From positions 16,368,001-16,432,000 of the forward strand of contig NC_065873.1 of assembly GCF_933775445.1 (NCBI RefSeq): a stretch of DNA of 64,000 nucleotides. Reading direction: 5' to 3'. Numbering within the stretch: the stretch's first letter is position 1; every line of letters starts with the position of its first letter. Shown here in pieces: positions 1 to 12,800 of this stretch. Origin of the DNA: Argentina anserina (Eukaryota; Streptophyta; Magnoliopsida; Rosales; Rosaceae). The notes under the pieces were generated by a model, which searched no databases, had not been told where the DNA came from, and saw nothing but the letters and a program-made list of their open reading frames with translations. The position numbers were made by a program, and so were the translations under genes.

Positions 1-1
1 A

Positions 2-619
2 GTTGTTTCAGGTCTCAGTTCAGACCTCACTAATGTGAAGAAAGCTGCTGCCATGGACTCTGATGTGCTTAGCGGTGAAGTTTTCAAGCTTTCTAGAGGA
101 ATTAGCAACATTGGGGAGGTTGTGCAATTTGCTGAAACAACCGTTTCAGGTGGAAGCAGCGGGAAATTCGCCGAGTCCATGACCATGTTTATGAAAATGG
201 CCGAGGAGGAGCTTATAAGACTTCAAGCTCAAGAAAGTGTTGCTTTGTCCTTGGTCAAGGAGATCACCGAGTACTTCCACGGGAACTCTGCTAGAGAAGA
301 AGCTCACCCATTTCGAATCTTCATGGTAGTAAGAGACTTTCTAACAGTTCTTGATCGGGTATGTAAGGAAGTCGGTCTGATAAATGAGCGAACCATTGTT
401 AGTAATACGCAAAAATTTCCAGTTCCAGTAAACCCCATGTTACAACAACACGTATTTCCAGTAAACCCAATGCTACCACAAGTTCTTCCTGTAAACCCAA
501 TGCTGCCGCAAGTTCTTCCTGTAAATCCAATGCTGCCGCAAGTTCATCCTGGAATGCATGGAAGGCCACTCTACGATTCATCCAATGATGAGAGGACGCC
601 ATCAGTCCCATCACCCTAG
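2..619 (+). CDS. Formin-like protein, C-terminal exon (5' partial)
   Basis: Formins nucleate and elongate actin filaments through the FH2 domain; group-I plant formins are membrane-anchored. The frame is open from base 2 and reads like the last part of an FH2 domain: a stretch containing [13 protein letters not shown], then RAEEE-like helix residues [40 protein letters not shown] and the conserved tail KFPVPVNPM. The N-terminus, FH1 proline region and membrane segment lie outside the window, and no upstream splice site is needed because homologues read straight through VVS at this point. After FH2, a 10-residue [12 protein letters not shown] unit is repeated before the TAG stop at 619. The neighbouring thioesterase and the order of flanking genes suggest an FH9-type locus; that orthology is inference. 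The family call is secure. Confidence 0.9.
   Translation, partial: VVSGLSSDLTNVKKAAAMDSDVLSGEVFKLSRGISNIGEVVQFAETTVSGGSSGKFAESMTMFMKMAEEELIRLQAQESVALSLVKEITEYFHGNSAREEAHPFRIFMVVRDFLTVLDRVCKEVGLINERTIVSNTQKFPVPVNPMLQQHVFPVNPMLPQVLPVNPMLPQVLPVNPMLPQVHPGMHGRPLYDSSNDERTPSVPSP
452..540 (+). repeat. In-frame 30-bp tandem repeat in formin tail
   Basis: Three consecutive 30-bp units, the last two nearly identical, each encode a 10-residue block of the form V(F/L)PVNPMLPQ. A looser unit lies just upstream (about 421-451). The unit derives from the conserved post-FH2 motif PVPVNPM, so the tail seems to have grown by in-frame slippage or unequal exchange. Confidence 0.85.
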
Positions 620-1840
620 CCCCTGACTCATTCCAGGATGACATTTTGGTTTTGATTTAGCAAGGAATGCCTGAAGAAGGTGGTTTCAACCGGCTGAAGC
701 TTAGGATTGTCCGGGCTTGGCATCATATATATAGCTTCTAATTTCTCCCCCAAAATTTGTACTTGTAAAAAGTTCCTGTAAGCGATTTTCCGTTCTATAT
801 AGATTTTATACAGAGGAATTTTGTCTGGGAAGAATAAGGTGTCCAGAAGCACATGAATGGAAGTAAAAATCCACAGCTGTACATATAGTTTCTGTAAAGG
901 ATCTGCATTGTATGAAAACTAATGAATCATTCTCCACAGCTCTTCCTCTTCATATTACCCTTTGTAGCTCAAACCCCCAGCATGAGTGGTTGATTTGGTT
1001 TCTAAATTCTAACCTCTGAAATTAATCTGACATTGGGTCCAATCATGCAAGTCAACTTAAACAACTGCAGCAGTGCAGACAATGTTCCACATATGACACA
1101 GCATTTTTAATGCTTGAAATCTAAGGTCATTTTCATTGTAACGGATACATACATCACAAGATATGCAAGTCCTGGGATTTAAAGGAAAAGATTCACACAG
1201 GTAAAGTTGGCGATGCCTTGGATCCAATTAAGGTTGAATGATTTTTCTGAGGGAAAATGACCTTAGGGGTCCAGAATCTTAATTGCAAATTTTAGCTCTT
1301 TTCCTTTTTCACGTGAAGAAAAATAAAATCTTTTGCTTTTTTTAACTGGACCCCTAGATTTTACATTTTTACAGTATATCCTGAGTCTTTTAACCAATGA
1401 AAGTAATAAAGTGCAGGAAGGATAAGTTCCACTTTTGTTCTCTTCTTTTTTGGGAACATCATTTTCTGCTCTCTTTATAATCAGAATATGAGTGTCGGCA
1501 AAGTAACAAAGTATGAACAATGCAGTTACAGTAAATGTCAGTGATGATACAAGATATTTGTACGAATTTGATGTATGGAATTCAAATGAATAATAGTCAG
1601 ATCATCTGGTATACTGTACTTAATATGTCCTTCAAGACCTGCAATACATCCAAATACAGATGTAACTCGGACATATACAGGCCCGTCTTTCGTACATTTT
1701 TAAGGATCACATCATGTTTATGCTTACTCATCTGAGTAGAGTTACATTTCCTCTAGGTTTTATTTCACAATATTCCAATATGGATTATGACCCTACACTA
1801 CCTTTTGTGTTACATAGTTTGAAATTCTCATGTTACGTGT
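620..1840. other. Convergent 3' region between formin and thioesterase
   Basis: The formin ends on + and the thioesterase on -, so this interval holds two facing 3' UTRs and a short spacer. AT-rich, with no convincing coding frame; small ORFs here lack family signatures. Confidence 0.5.
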
Positions 1841-4714
1841 TTATTTAGTAACAACTGTTGATGAAAGCAACGCCTGAGCATCCTTGCGCTCCAGTATACG
1901 CAGTGCTTCCTCTTCTGTTGCCGGAACCACATTCCGAATCCTAAATCCATTTGTTGTGGCCTTTGCCTCGGGACGTACGGTGAAAGTAAAATAAAATGTA
2001 TTTGACACCTGTTTAAAACATGAGATGATGAAGATATGCACGACTTCAATTCTAAGGGCAGTCAGTCTATAGCTGCATAAATTGTTCTTTTTAAATGCGG
2101 GAACATACCTCACTGGACCTGAGCTCAGGCCTGGTGACATGAGCAACAACTTCAATTGTAATTAGAGGCTGATCTGGATTAACTTCTGTGTAGAGAACAC
2201 AAGATTTGAAACGCAGGAAATCTCCAACATCCACCTGGACATCAAACATATAATCCTTATATAAATTACACGACAGAAATGATTGTATGGCAGTATAGCT
2301 AGCATATACTCCATCTCCAAATCAAAGCACATAAAGAAAGCCAAAACACCAGATACAAAATAGCAAATCTGTCCCACGAGATGTTTCTTCGAATTTCATG
2401 TGAAACAGCAATGGCAAAATATCATAAATAAGAGGGATTGTATACAGGGTACTCACAGGCCTTAAGAAGTCAACATGATCAACTTCTAGAAAGCAAGGCA
2501 CCAGGCCAGCAAAGACATAAGCTGTGGAGAAAGCCAATTCAAATGCTCTGTGCATTAAAAATCCTCCAAAAATCCGACCATGGATGTTTCTCTGCTGTGG
2601 TTGGCAGATCAACGAGTTCTCTAAGCTGGTATCCCTCAGAAGAATGCTATCTCTATCGGCCAAGGCAGGCATATCACAGAATATCCTTCCCTCAGCCAAC
2701 AGGCTTTCAAGTCTACTGATTGCTCCATTCTCAAAATCCCTTTTATGTCCTCCTTTTGTTCTCTTCCTCAGATTATTTCTAGCTTCAGCTTCCTTGAAAA
2801 GCAATTGTTCTCTTTCAGTTTCCAGTAAGAGCCTATTAACTGGAGCTGCCTTCCCAGTCTTAGAGTCACGAGCCACAAATATGAAGTTGGCTGAAAGGGC
2901 TAATGAGCCTGAATTGTCACAGCCTTCAACAAAGAAATATGCTTTGTTAAGCCAAATCATTCACATAAGAAACCAACCAGTTCACATGTAGATGACTACA
3001 ATGCGAACGGGCAACCAATTAGCTGGGTAGGCATACAAAATGAAGATCCATTTCTCAGTTGATAAAGTCTCTTTTTTAACAGTCAATTTCTGGGATTTTA
3101 AATGAGATTATCCAAACACAGTATCAACTGAAATGTAACAGAATTACACTTTGCTACACTCAACTTACAAGTAGTGAGCAGTAACAGCATTGCTCATAAG
3201 ATACGTGAATTGGATACATTAGTCTGTTTGTCATCATCATATTAATCAATGCATATGTCTGACTGTTTAGTGTGGAATTTGGGCGTAAAACATTACCTGA
3301 GCAATGAACCACCAACACTAAAAAAGTATGTAACTTAAATTCACTAAATAGAGGCTGCTGCTGGGAATAAAATTTGTAAGCATTTTCTAACATTAAAAAA
3401 AGGTACTTCAGAGTTAACACTACCTTCTGTTGATTGAGTAACTTCAAGTTGGATCTCAATAGATGATCTTCCAACCCATATGACAGCACCATCTATTTTC
3501 AGGTCAATGTCAACACTAATTGGCTTCTTCAGGACAATTTTGTCAACAGATGCAGTGACCAGTAAGAGTGGCCTTGTGGTGGTATCACTAGCATAGCAGT
3601 GCTGATCCACGGAACCAAAAATTACAAAGTTTTAAGGTGATCACCGCACAAAAGTCACATGCAAGAAATAAGCTAGCAACTCACTTCATCATTGTCAAGT
3701 TTAGAAACCGAAAGTTTTTCTTTAGTTGCTTCTACTATGTACAGAGTACAACTAGGCACATTTAGTCGCCGTTAGTGGACTAAATTTAAAACTTAGGACG
3801 TGTTTCAACATGGCACATAGCTATCCATAAAATGAATAGTGAGCGGTGGAAATAGATCCATAAAATGAAGATCTAGTGGTAGAAAACACCAGTGCATATT
3901 CAGTGCTCTATTGCTTTTGTAGAAATAGACGATGGAGAACAGCAACAGTCTGTTAGTCATAAGACTAATCAAAACCCTTTTACATGACTTTCACATAATT
4001 GATTTAAAACTATGGCAGATCCTTTGGATAATGGTTAAGGTTATCTTCATTACTTGAAACCCGGCAAGAATATTGAACAAAGCCGGAAATACCAGCAAAC
4101 AAGACATAATCCTCATTTTCCATCTCTAAGGCCACAATTGCTGAAAGTTCGAAAGCACAGGCTTTTATTAAGATAAGACTGGCCTAATGACATCAGATAT
4201 AACCACGTTTGATATGAACCAGTGAACCACCAATATATAACTCCATGACCAATCACAAGTTCACAACCAGTTCAAGTTACCACATTTGAAGCAAACCCCA
4301 CATAATCAAACACAGAAAAGAAACTGAAAAAGTGATACCTTGACAGAAATGGTTCCAGCTAAAGCATCAAGGTCTTCCAGCAGCTTGCCAATTCTGACCT
4401 CATTCCAGGGATCCTTGTACTGCTCCCTCAGTATAAAATCAGACGAAAAAATTGTAGAGAATTGTAGTCCTGCTCTGTGACGGAGTCTTGTTCAGCAATT
4501 CGCTCTGCGGAGGAGCGTCGAGTGGTGGGTCCAGGAGCCTCTCGAACATGTGGGACCTGGCTTCCCACAGCGCCTGGGTCACCGGAGAGTGGAACATTCC
4601 GGGCCACAAGCTGATGGGCTTCCGGGTGGAAGAGTCCGACCCGTAAGCGGGGAGGGTTGCCACTACCGGAATGGTGGTGTTGGAATTGGAAGGAGATAAA
4701 TTAACTACGTCCAT
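1841..4714 (-). CDS. Acyl-CoA thioesterase (ACOT9-like, double hotdog), frameshifted in exon 1
   Basis: Hydrolyses fatty acyl-CoA thioesters; plant homologues are assigned to plastid or mitochondrion, but no location is proven here. I place five exons on the minus strand: 4714-4339, 3601-3424, 2923-2457, 2234-2109 and 2008-1841. All junctions are GT-AG and keep frame, for about 437 residues, the usual length. Exon 1 starts MDVVNLSPSN and contains KPISLWPGMFHSPVTQALWE. Exon 2 holds the first hotdog core (RPLLLVTASVDKIVLKKPI). Exon 3 carries the linker and the second hotdog signature NIHGRIFGGFLMHRAF. Exons 4 and 5 finish it (VAHVTRPELRSSE; NTFYFTFTVRPEAKA). One base too many in the A6 run at 4446-4451 shifts the frame after LYNF; removing one would restore the family sequence SSDFILREQY. 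This is either an assembly error or a disabling indel. Start chosen as the first ATG of the conserved N-terminus. Confidence 0.88.
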
Positions 4715-6154
4715 GGTGGTGTTTAGGGATTTTGGTTTCTTCCCCAGCAGGGGGATAGGATTATGAAATTGACTTTGATTGATTTTTGGTGAAGCAAAAG
4801 AAATATGGAGGGTTTAAAAAAAGAGATACACGTCTCCGACTCTCCATGCTTCTTTCAGTCTTCACTCTTCCTGTCTGACGGCATGTAACTTTGAGAATGA
4901 CATGTAACAGAATAACATAGCACACGTCAAAATTGAGGATTTCCGATTAAGAGAGAAACAGTACAAAGAGAAGAGATGATTCGTACATCAATTTTGAAAA
5001 TGTAATTATACCACATCAATTACACAGCAACAAGAACATGCGATTAAGGCACAATGACAAGAAGAAACCAATTGATGTGGTTGGCATCAAATAAGGCTAC
5101 GTTCACGATAATGGATATCCAAAGTACTAAATCAAAGACGCAGCGAAGTATAACTCATTACACAACTCTTCTCTCACCCAAATTGTAGGAGAGAATTTGA
5201 AATCCACGTGAGGATTTAAATTAAGACCGACAATGGTACACAATTTCATTCCAACCAACTCATATATCAACCATACTAAATACGTTAGTATAGCACTAAA
5301 TCGGTACACTGTACATGGTATACCATATACCTACCAACTTTAAAATGTGGTACAATAGGTGTTACACATTTTCATATATTATGGTATACCATGTACCTAC
5401 TAACTTATACTACATTACATTATTTAATATATATATATATTCTTAAATTTTCAACCGTAAATTTAATAAAAAATATATATCCTTAAATTTTAAACCTATA
5501 ATTTCTTTTCTGAATCGTTTTAAGAATTTGTTAATACTTAGGCTATTTTGATTTTGGTATGTTCATAGGACTTTTTATTTGGTAATTTGATTGAAGTTGT
5601 TTAAGACTTTGACTTTGTGTTGTCATTTGTTATTACTTATTTAGATTGGCCTTTTAAAATTTTGGGTCATAAAACATGTTGGTAGAAGCTCATTACCAAC
5701 CGTACCAATTAGTTGGTATACTAACATTTCTGGAAATATAAATGGTGAATTTTCATATTAATTATATGTTGGTTGGTACATGGTATTAGGAAAATAAGAT
5801 TGGTATACCTACTAATCCAACCCTTACTTCAAGCTTCATAATAAACCAACAATCTTTTATTCTTTTCTTTTTAATATATCACAATAAATTGATGTAAGTG
5901 TCTATTGCCACCACTAGTCCACTTCTCAGGTTGAAGTCGGCTCGAGCTAGAAAATGCGGCAAGACAAAAGCAACATCCCAACTGACATGTACCAAGCCAC
6001 TCCTGGATCAACTTCTCCACAATCAGAATGAAAATCTGCAAAATTTGGTTCACATTGATACATATTGCACATTTATTCTGATGTCGAGTCAAACACATAT
6101 GACAGGACTGTACAACAATATAATTGTAAAGGCACTCCTTTAAAAAAATGTAAA
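4715..6154. other. Intergenic, thioesterase promoter side, AT-rich repeats
   Basis: The first few hundred bases would hold the thioesterase promoter and 5' UTR. Between about 5290 and 5830 a TGGTATACC-type motif recurs in both orientations (near 5317, 5381, 5715 and 5800), which suggests a decayed MITE. Short ORFs at 5871-6143 match no family I recognise. Confidence 0.4.
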
Positions 6155-6803
6155 GGTACTTGAGGTATAGTCAATTGAACACTTTAGTAGCTAATATTTC
6201 AAAAATGACACCTTGTTACCTCAAGTTATATTTTATGTGATACTTTGGTACTTATGTTAACTTCTTTATTACATATAAATGGTAAGATTGTCATTTACAT
6301 ATTATTTATCAAAATAAAAATACTAATAAAATTTTATGGGTTTAAGTCTAATTTCTATCACCTTAGTATTTATCATTTTTGTATCGCTTGCGAGAAAATA
6401 ATTTTAAACTTTAATTAAAAGTGAAAATTGAATTTTTGTTTAGAAATTTAAAATTTGTGATTTAAATACCCACGAGAATGTTTTTGGTTAATTAAATATA
6501 GTCTCGCGAAGTTGTTTTATGAAATGATTGAATTTCATAAACATAAAACTAACTTGTGCTATCAACATAACAAAAAATATTAACTTAAACGCATAAAATA
6601 ATTCAGATTTGAGAATAATAAACACATAAAACTCATGTTTTTATTGTATTTTTGTAATTATATACTTTAATATTTATTTTACCCTCCCATTAATCAACAT
6701 AAGTATCAATGTGTCCTATAAAATATAACTTCAGGTATGAAACTGTTTTTTTTTTACACATAAATACTAAAGTGTCTAAGTAGTCATAAATCAGGAACTA
6801 TAG
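6155..6803. mobile_element. Foldback MITE (about 650 bp)
   Basis: Diverged inverted arms of roughly 100 bp: the left arm (6155-6270, containing TCAAGTTATATTTTATGTGA) is complementary to the right arm (about 6690-6803, containing TATAAAATATAACTTCAGG). The centre is AT-rich and non-coding. It lies just 3' of the NLR gene. The superfamily cannot be told because no clear target duplication was found. Confidence 0.6.
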
Positions 6804-6837
6804 AAGAAATTTACCATAATTGTAATTGCATACCTGA

Positions 6838-9800
6838 TCAGCTTTCTTTTCTGCTATCATATAGCTCCTGCTTGAGATTCTCACCAGAGTCACTCACATC
6901 TATCCAATTTTTTCTTGCTATGCTAAGGGATCCTGAACAAAAGGTGTTCATTTTGCTGCAATTCTGAATACTGATCCGTTCCACTAGTGGCCAATCAAAG
7001 GTATATTTTTCTTGCGCAAAGCTTTCAAGATTTGGTAGATTCGAAAGATCCAAAGAACATAGCTGAGGGAGCAACGCTTCTCGACTTACTTCCTCTCTGT
7101 CTTCACACTCACCTGTAGCGACTACTGCTACCATCTTCTGGCAATTCTCAATCTGTAGGATTCGGAGCTTGACAAGACCTCTAGCAACAGAAGGAGAGAG
7201 CAGGTATCTCAAACTGCCACAAGAAACAACCCGTAGTTCAGTTAAATTCTGAAAGCCTTGACAAGATGGTTTAAAATCCATGATAGCATGTATTTCCATT
7301 CCTTGATCAGGTTGAGAAGTATTTGGAAGCATTTTGTCCGACGGAAAAATGGAAGCATGGCTTTCATTGATCTTCAATGCACTGACTTCAAAAATCACTT
7401 CCAGTGAACAATTGATGATGTATATGTTTTCCAGACTCTGCAACCTATCTTGCATTATTTGTATGGGTCCCAAATGCAATAATTTGTCACATTGCTTGAC
7501 CATAATATCTTTAAGTTCAGAGAAAGAGGCGGGTGTAGATTGGCTATTCCATATCTTTTTCAACTCGCCCAGGCCTGTAATTTCCAGGTAACTCAAGACA
7601 GGAAAGACAACCTGCAAATACATTGAAATCTGTTAATATACCACTGTTAATATTCAAGAAGCAATGAAGGATATGTGGTTATAAACATGAATTGTTCATA
7701 TTTGATAAATTTAGTTGATTTGATATAATTGGAACCTCCATGATTATTGATTTGCAAGAAAATGTTCAGAAGTTAGCATACAATCATACACCAACATTCA
7801 ACAGTAGATTTACGGAAATCTGATTGAAACATTCGTGTAGAGCATCCGCACCGGCGAGCAACCGGGGAATAGCTACTCGAGCATGAGATGGGACCGCCTG
7901 GGTTTGCTCGAGCAAATCCAGATCGTAGCTCATAGCGGCTGCAATGGAGGTTTGACTTGTTCACCCAGTCAATCTTCTGGTTTTGCTCCATCTTCCAATC
8001 GAGCAAACTTTGCTCGGTCTTTCGCTCGACCAAATGGCAGAGCCCACAACACGTGGGTGACGTCTCTTTTTTTTTTTTCTGTCAGCCAGTAAAGAGTGAA
8101 AAATAAATTACGGACCAATGATGCGATGACACATGGCTTACTGACTGTGTTATTCAAACTGCAACGGTTTAATACATCTGGGTCTTACATTTGAATCAGA
8201 AATTTCGATCGAACGGTCAGAATTTATAGGCAACGACTACTATTTGATCAGAACGGAAACAAACCCAAAAAATAGTTAAAAAATCCCAAAAATTTCAAAA
8301 CTCTCCAAAACATTTGCCTATAAATACTACTTCAATTTTAGATCAACTCACACCAATTTGTGCACAACAAATTTCACATCTTCCTTCATCTCTTCTCTCA
8401 TTTTGTATAGCATTTTATTTCCAAAACAATGGGCTCCCATTGGCTTCCTTCCGAAGATTTACAAATGTGCATCTCTTTTGTTTGTCATAGCGTTGATAAA
8501 TACGACGGTAACAAATAAAAGAGAGACAAATTGTGGCAGACAATTCATGTCGATTATATGTAAAATTAGGTGCTAGCACCGGGTGAGAAACCTCTTAAGG
8601 AACAGAGGACCCAAATCGCGCTCGCTTCTCACTATAACAAGTTCAAGCTACTATTGCAAAAATGAGGTGAATGTTTGGCGGCGGGACAACAACGTGTAGC
8701 TAGTGGCACTTCATTAATGGATGAAGTAAGTTTACATTGTTTTATCATATATTATAATTTTTATTCGATTATATATATTATTAAATTATGAAATTTATAT
8801 ATCTAATTTGTTTAAATATGTCACGATCATTCACATCAATTTCAGCAGGCAGGAAGGGCGCGGAAGCTACCGTTTCTAGAATGCAAGCAAGGTAGCTTGC
8901 TTACTCTCCTAGTAGCGTACGTTGGCGGCAAGGAAGGAGGCAGTGGAAAGAGTATTGTTTACATTATTTGTTTTATCCAATTTGTTTAAATTATGTACCT
9001 AATATAAGTTTTTCATTAAGAACGACAAGCTCAATCATGTTACTATAATGTCAAGAAGAAATTTTTTACACACTTTGAATGTTGGGGAATGGTTAAAGAT
9101 CATCCATCTTTTGTTGTGGTGCTACCTACTAGTCCATCTCCATATGCAAGTAGTTACGATGATATTCCTTCCGCAACCGAATCATCTACAACCATCAATT
9201 TGGATGACGACCAAGTAAATGAGACACTTCAAAGCAACACGACACCTTCCTTGAGTCCGCCTAGAACAATAGGAACCAAGGTGGAAAAGGAAGCTAGGCG
9301 CCAAAAGAAACATGGTAAGACTCATATTGAGCAACAAGTTGAGGTTTTGCATACCATCGCAAGTGACCAAGCATCATGGCACGCCAAGAGGCTAGCGCAT
9401 AATGAAAGTACATAAACATTTAAAAGCGGAAAGAAGCAAGGGTGGAAGAAGAGTTACGATTGAAGAAACAAGAGAATGACACAAGAATCATGACAATGGA
9501 TTTGGAGGCTATGACCCCAATCTCGAAAATCTATTTTACCAAGAGGAAACTATAAATCCTTAATGAAGGAGGAGCTAATCAAAATCAACCTAATGATGAA
9601 ATATATTCAGATTGTTATCACCCAAGTCACCCGAGACGCGTCTTATTTCCATGATAGTTATAGTATTGTACTAAATTTAAATTTTATGTAATTTCAATTT
9701 TTCGAGAAACAAAAATGCAATTTATTTATTAATATGAAATTGAAATACACATTAAATTTAAACACACACTTAAATTTAAACACATACTTAAATTAAACAC

Positions 9801-12800
9801 ATACAAGCTTAATAATTAAATACAAAACGGAATGAAAATACATAATAAAACATATTTAGAGTATTTCTCCATTTTCCACCCTCCAAATGTGTTTCACCAA
9901 GTCTCTCTGGAGCTTTCTATGGATGTAAACAGATTCGAGATGGGCAACACAGTCGTGAAACCGTTGTATATTTGCTTCATCTCTACTGATTGGCTCAAAA
10001 CGAATTTGATTCCCTCGTACATCCACCGGCCCATCATAAACCCAGAAAGTCCTCAATGGGTTTTGCAAGTCTTCTCCTTCCTCATATTCTACCTCCTCAT
10101 CCACCACGTACTCTTCCTCAACAATCATGTTATGCAATATAATGCAAGATGTCGATTTGTGGTGCATTGTACAACGGTGACGTATAATTGGCCATCGTGA
10201 TTGCAAGATGTCAAAGGCCCTCTCCACATCTTTCTGTATTGCCTCATATTTCTTTGCAAAGAGTTTATCTTGTGGTGTCTCGGGATTGAGAATTGTTTTG
10301 ACAAATGTAGAGTACCTTAGATATATTCCGTCAGCGAGATAATAAGCTATCGAGTACCTTTGTCTGTGGACTTGGTAAATGGCAGTTGGGCCTATTCCGG
10401 CAAGGATCTCTGAGAACACATTTGATAGGTGGAGCACGTTAGTGTCATTTTTAGCTCTAGGACACCCAAAAAAATTGTGCAATATCCACGTATCATAGGA
10501 GGCCACGGCCTCCAGGATAACCGTTGGGCAACCCTTTCGACCCGAGTATGCCCCTTGATAGGTGGTTGGACAGTTCTTCCACTCCCAGTGCATACATTCG
10601 ATGCTTCCAATCATACCTGGAAAGCCTCGGTGTTCGCCTTTAGCTAGTAGTTGCATGAGGTTTGTGGGTGTGGGACTACAGAGGTATCTTGGACCATAGA
10701 GGTGAACCACTTGCCTGCAAAACTCATTCATACAATGGAGGGTAGTCAATTCCCCCATCCTTGTAATTTCAGTACATTGATCTGCATCTAACCCGTATTC
10801 CAACATTCGTAGAGCCCCAATTATCTTTTGTTGGGGAAGTAGCCCTAGCGAACCAATGTCGTCTTCTCTTTGGTGCCAAGATTGGTCGTGGTTGCAGAGG
10901 TCCGTCATGATAATGTTGAATCAGTCTCTGCTCATCCTGTACCTCCGGCGAAAGTCTTGTCAGTCGAAGATTGAACGTTCGATGAAGTAATCTTCCATGA
11001 GATTGTGTCCCCTAGATAGCCTCTGACGTGGCTTATTCGGTTTTTTACCGCGACTTGAACCGCTTAGCCGTGTTGGTTCATCGTCATGTTGTGCTTCCGC
11101 CATGACCACCCGATTAACGAATGATTGCTCTATATGGTCATCCTCTTCTTGTTGACGTTGTCTCCGACTGAAAAAATTGTAGAAGCTGAAATGATTCATT
11201 GGTGCATGAACAAGGAACTGCTGCTAAGTTTTTAGATAGAAGGATCCTAAATCTGGTTTGATTCTTCACAATGATGTGAGTATAGAATGAGTGATAGTAG
11301 ACAATTTATAGCCAATTGGTCGAAAATCTCATCGGAAATCTAGTCCAATTATTTTGCCGACAATGACACGTGTCAACTCTCTATTAGTCGAAAATCTTGT
11401 ATAATATCGAGTTAATAACAACACATGACACATTATTATTGGTTGTAAATATATTCGGTAAATTATTTTTAATCATTTCATAACAAGACAAAATTGAATT
11501 ACTCAAGCAAATTGTGAATGGTTGTGGAAAAATCGATTTCGTTGCGGTGCTACCTACTACTCCATCTCCATATGCAAGTAGTTACCACGGTACTCCTTCC
11601 GCAACTGAATCATCTCCAACCATAAATTTGGATAACGACCAATTGAATGAGACACCTCAAAGCAACACGGCAGCTCCATCGAGTCCACCTAGACCAATGG
11701 GAACCAAGGAGGCAAAGGAAGCTAGGCGCCAAAAGAAACAGGGTAAGACTCTTATTGAGCAATGGGTGGAGGTTTTACATACCATTGCAAGTGACCAAGC
11801 ATCATGGCATACCAAGAGGCTAGCCCATAATGAAAGTGAGCTTAATTATTATGCGGAGTACATAGACATTCAAAAGCATAAATAAGCAAGTGCAGAAGAA
11901 GAGTTACGATTGAAGAAACAAGAGAATGACACAAGGATCATGACAATGGATTTGGAGGCTATGACCCCAATCTCGAAAAGGTATTTTACCAAGAGGAAAC
12001 TAGCAATCCTTAATGAAGGAGAAGCTAGTCAAGATCAACCTACCGATGAAACATATTCTGATTGTTATCACCCAAATCGCGTGCTGTTTCCATAGTAGTT
12101 ATAGTATTGTACTAAGAATAAATCTGAGCTTGGCTCGTCATTTTATGTAATTTAAATTTTTCGAGAAATAAAATGCAATTTATTTATTAAGTTGAAATTG
12201 AAATACACATTAAATTAAAACACATACTGAAATTAAACACAAGCTTAATAATTAAACACAAACATCATGAAAACACACAATAAAACATATTTAAAGTATT
12301 TCACCGGTTTCCACTCTCCAAATGTATTTCACCAAGTCTTTCTGGAGCTCTCGATGGATGTAAGCGGATTCGAGATCGGCAACACGGTCGTGAAACCGTT
12401 GTATATTAGCTCCATCTCTACTGATTGGCTCAAAAAGAACTCGATTCCCTTGTGCATTCACCGGCCCATCATAAACCCGGAAAGCCCTCGATGGGTTTTG
12501 CAAGTCTTCTTCTTCTTCCTCATCATCATCCTCATCATCCACATACTCTTCCTCAACAATCATGTTATGCAATATAATGCAAGCTAACATGATGGTAGTC
12601 ATTACCGATTTGTGGTGCAATGTACAACTATGACGTATAATTCCCATCGAGATTGCAAGATGCCAAATGCCCTCTCCACATCTTTCCGGTATGCCTCTTG
12701 TTTCTTTGCGAAGAGCTTATCTTGCGGCGTCTGGGGATTGGAAATTGTTTTGACAAATGTAGAGTACCTTAGATATATTCCGTCAGCCAAATAATAAGCT

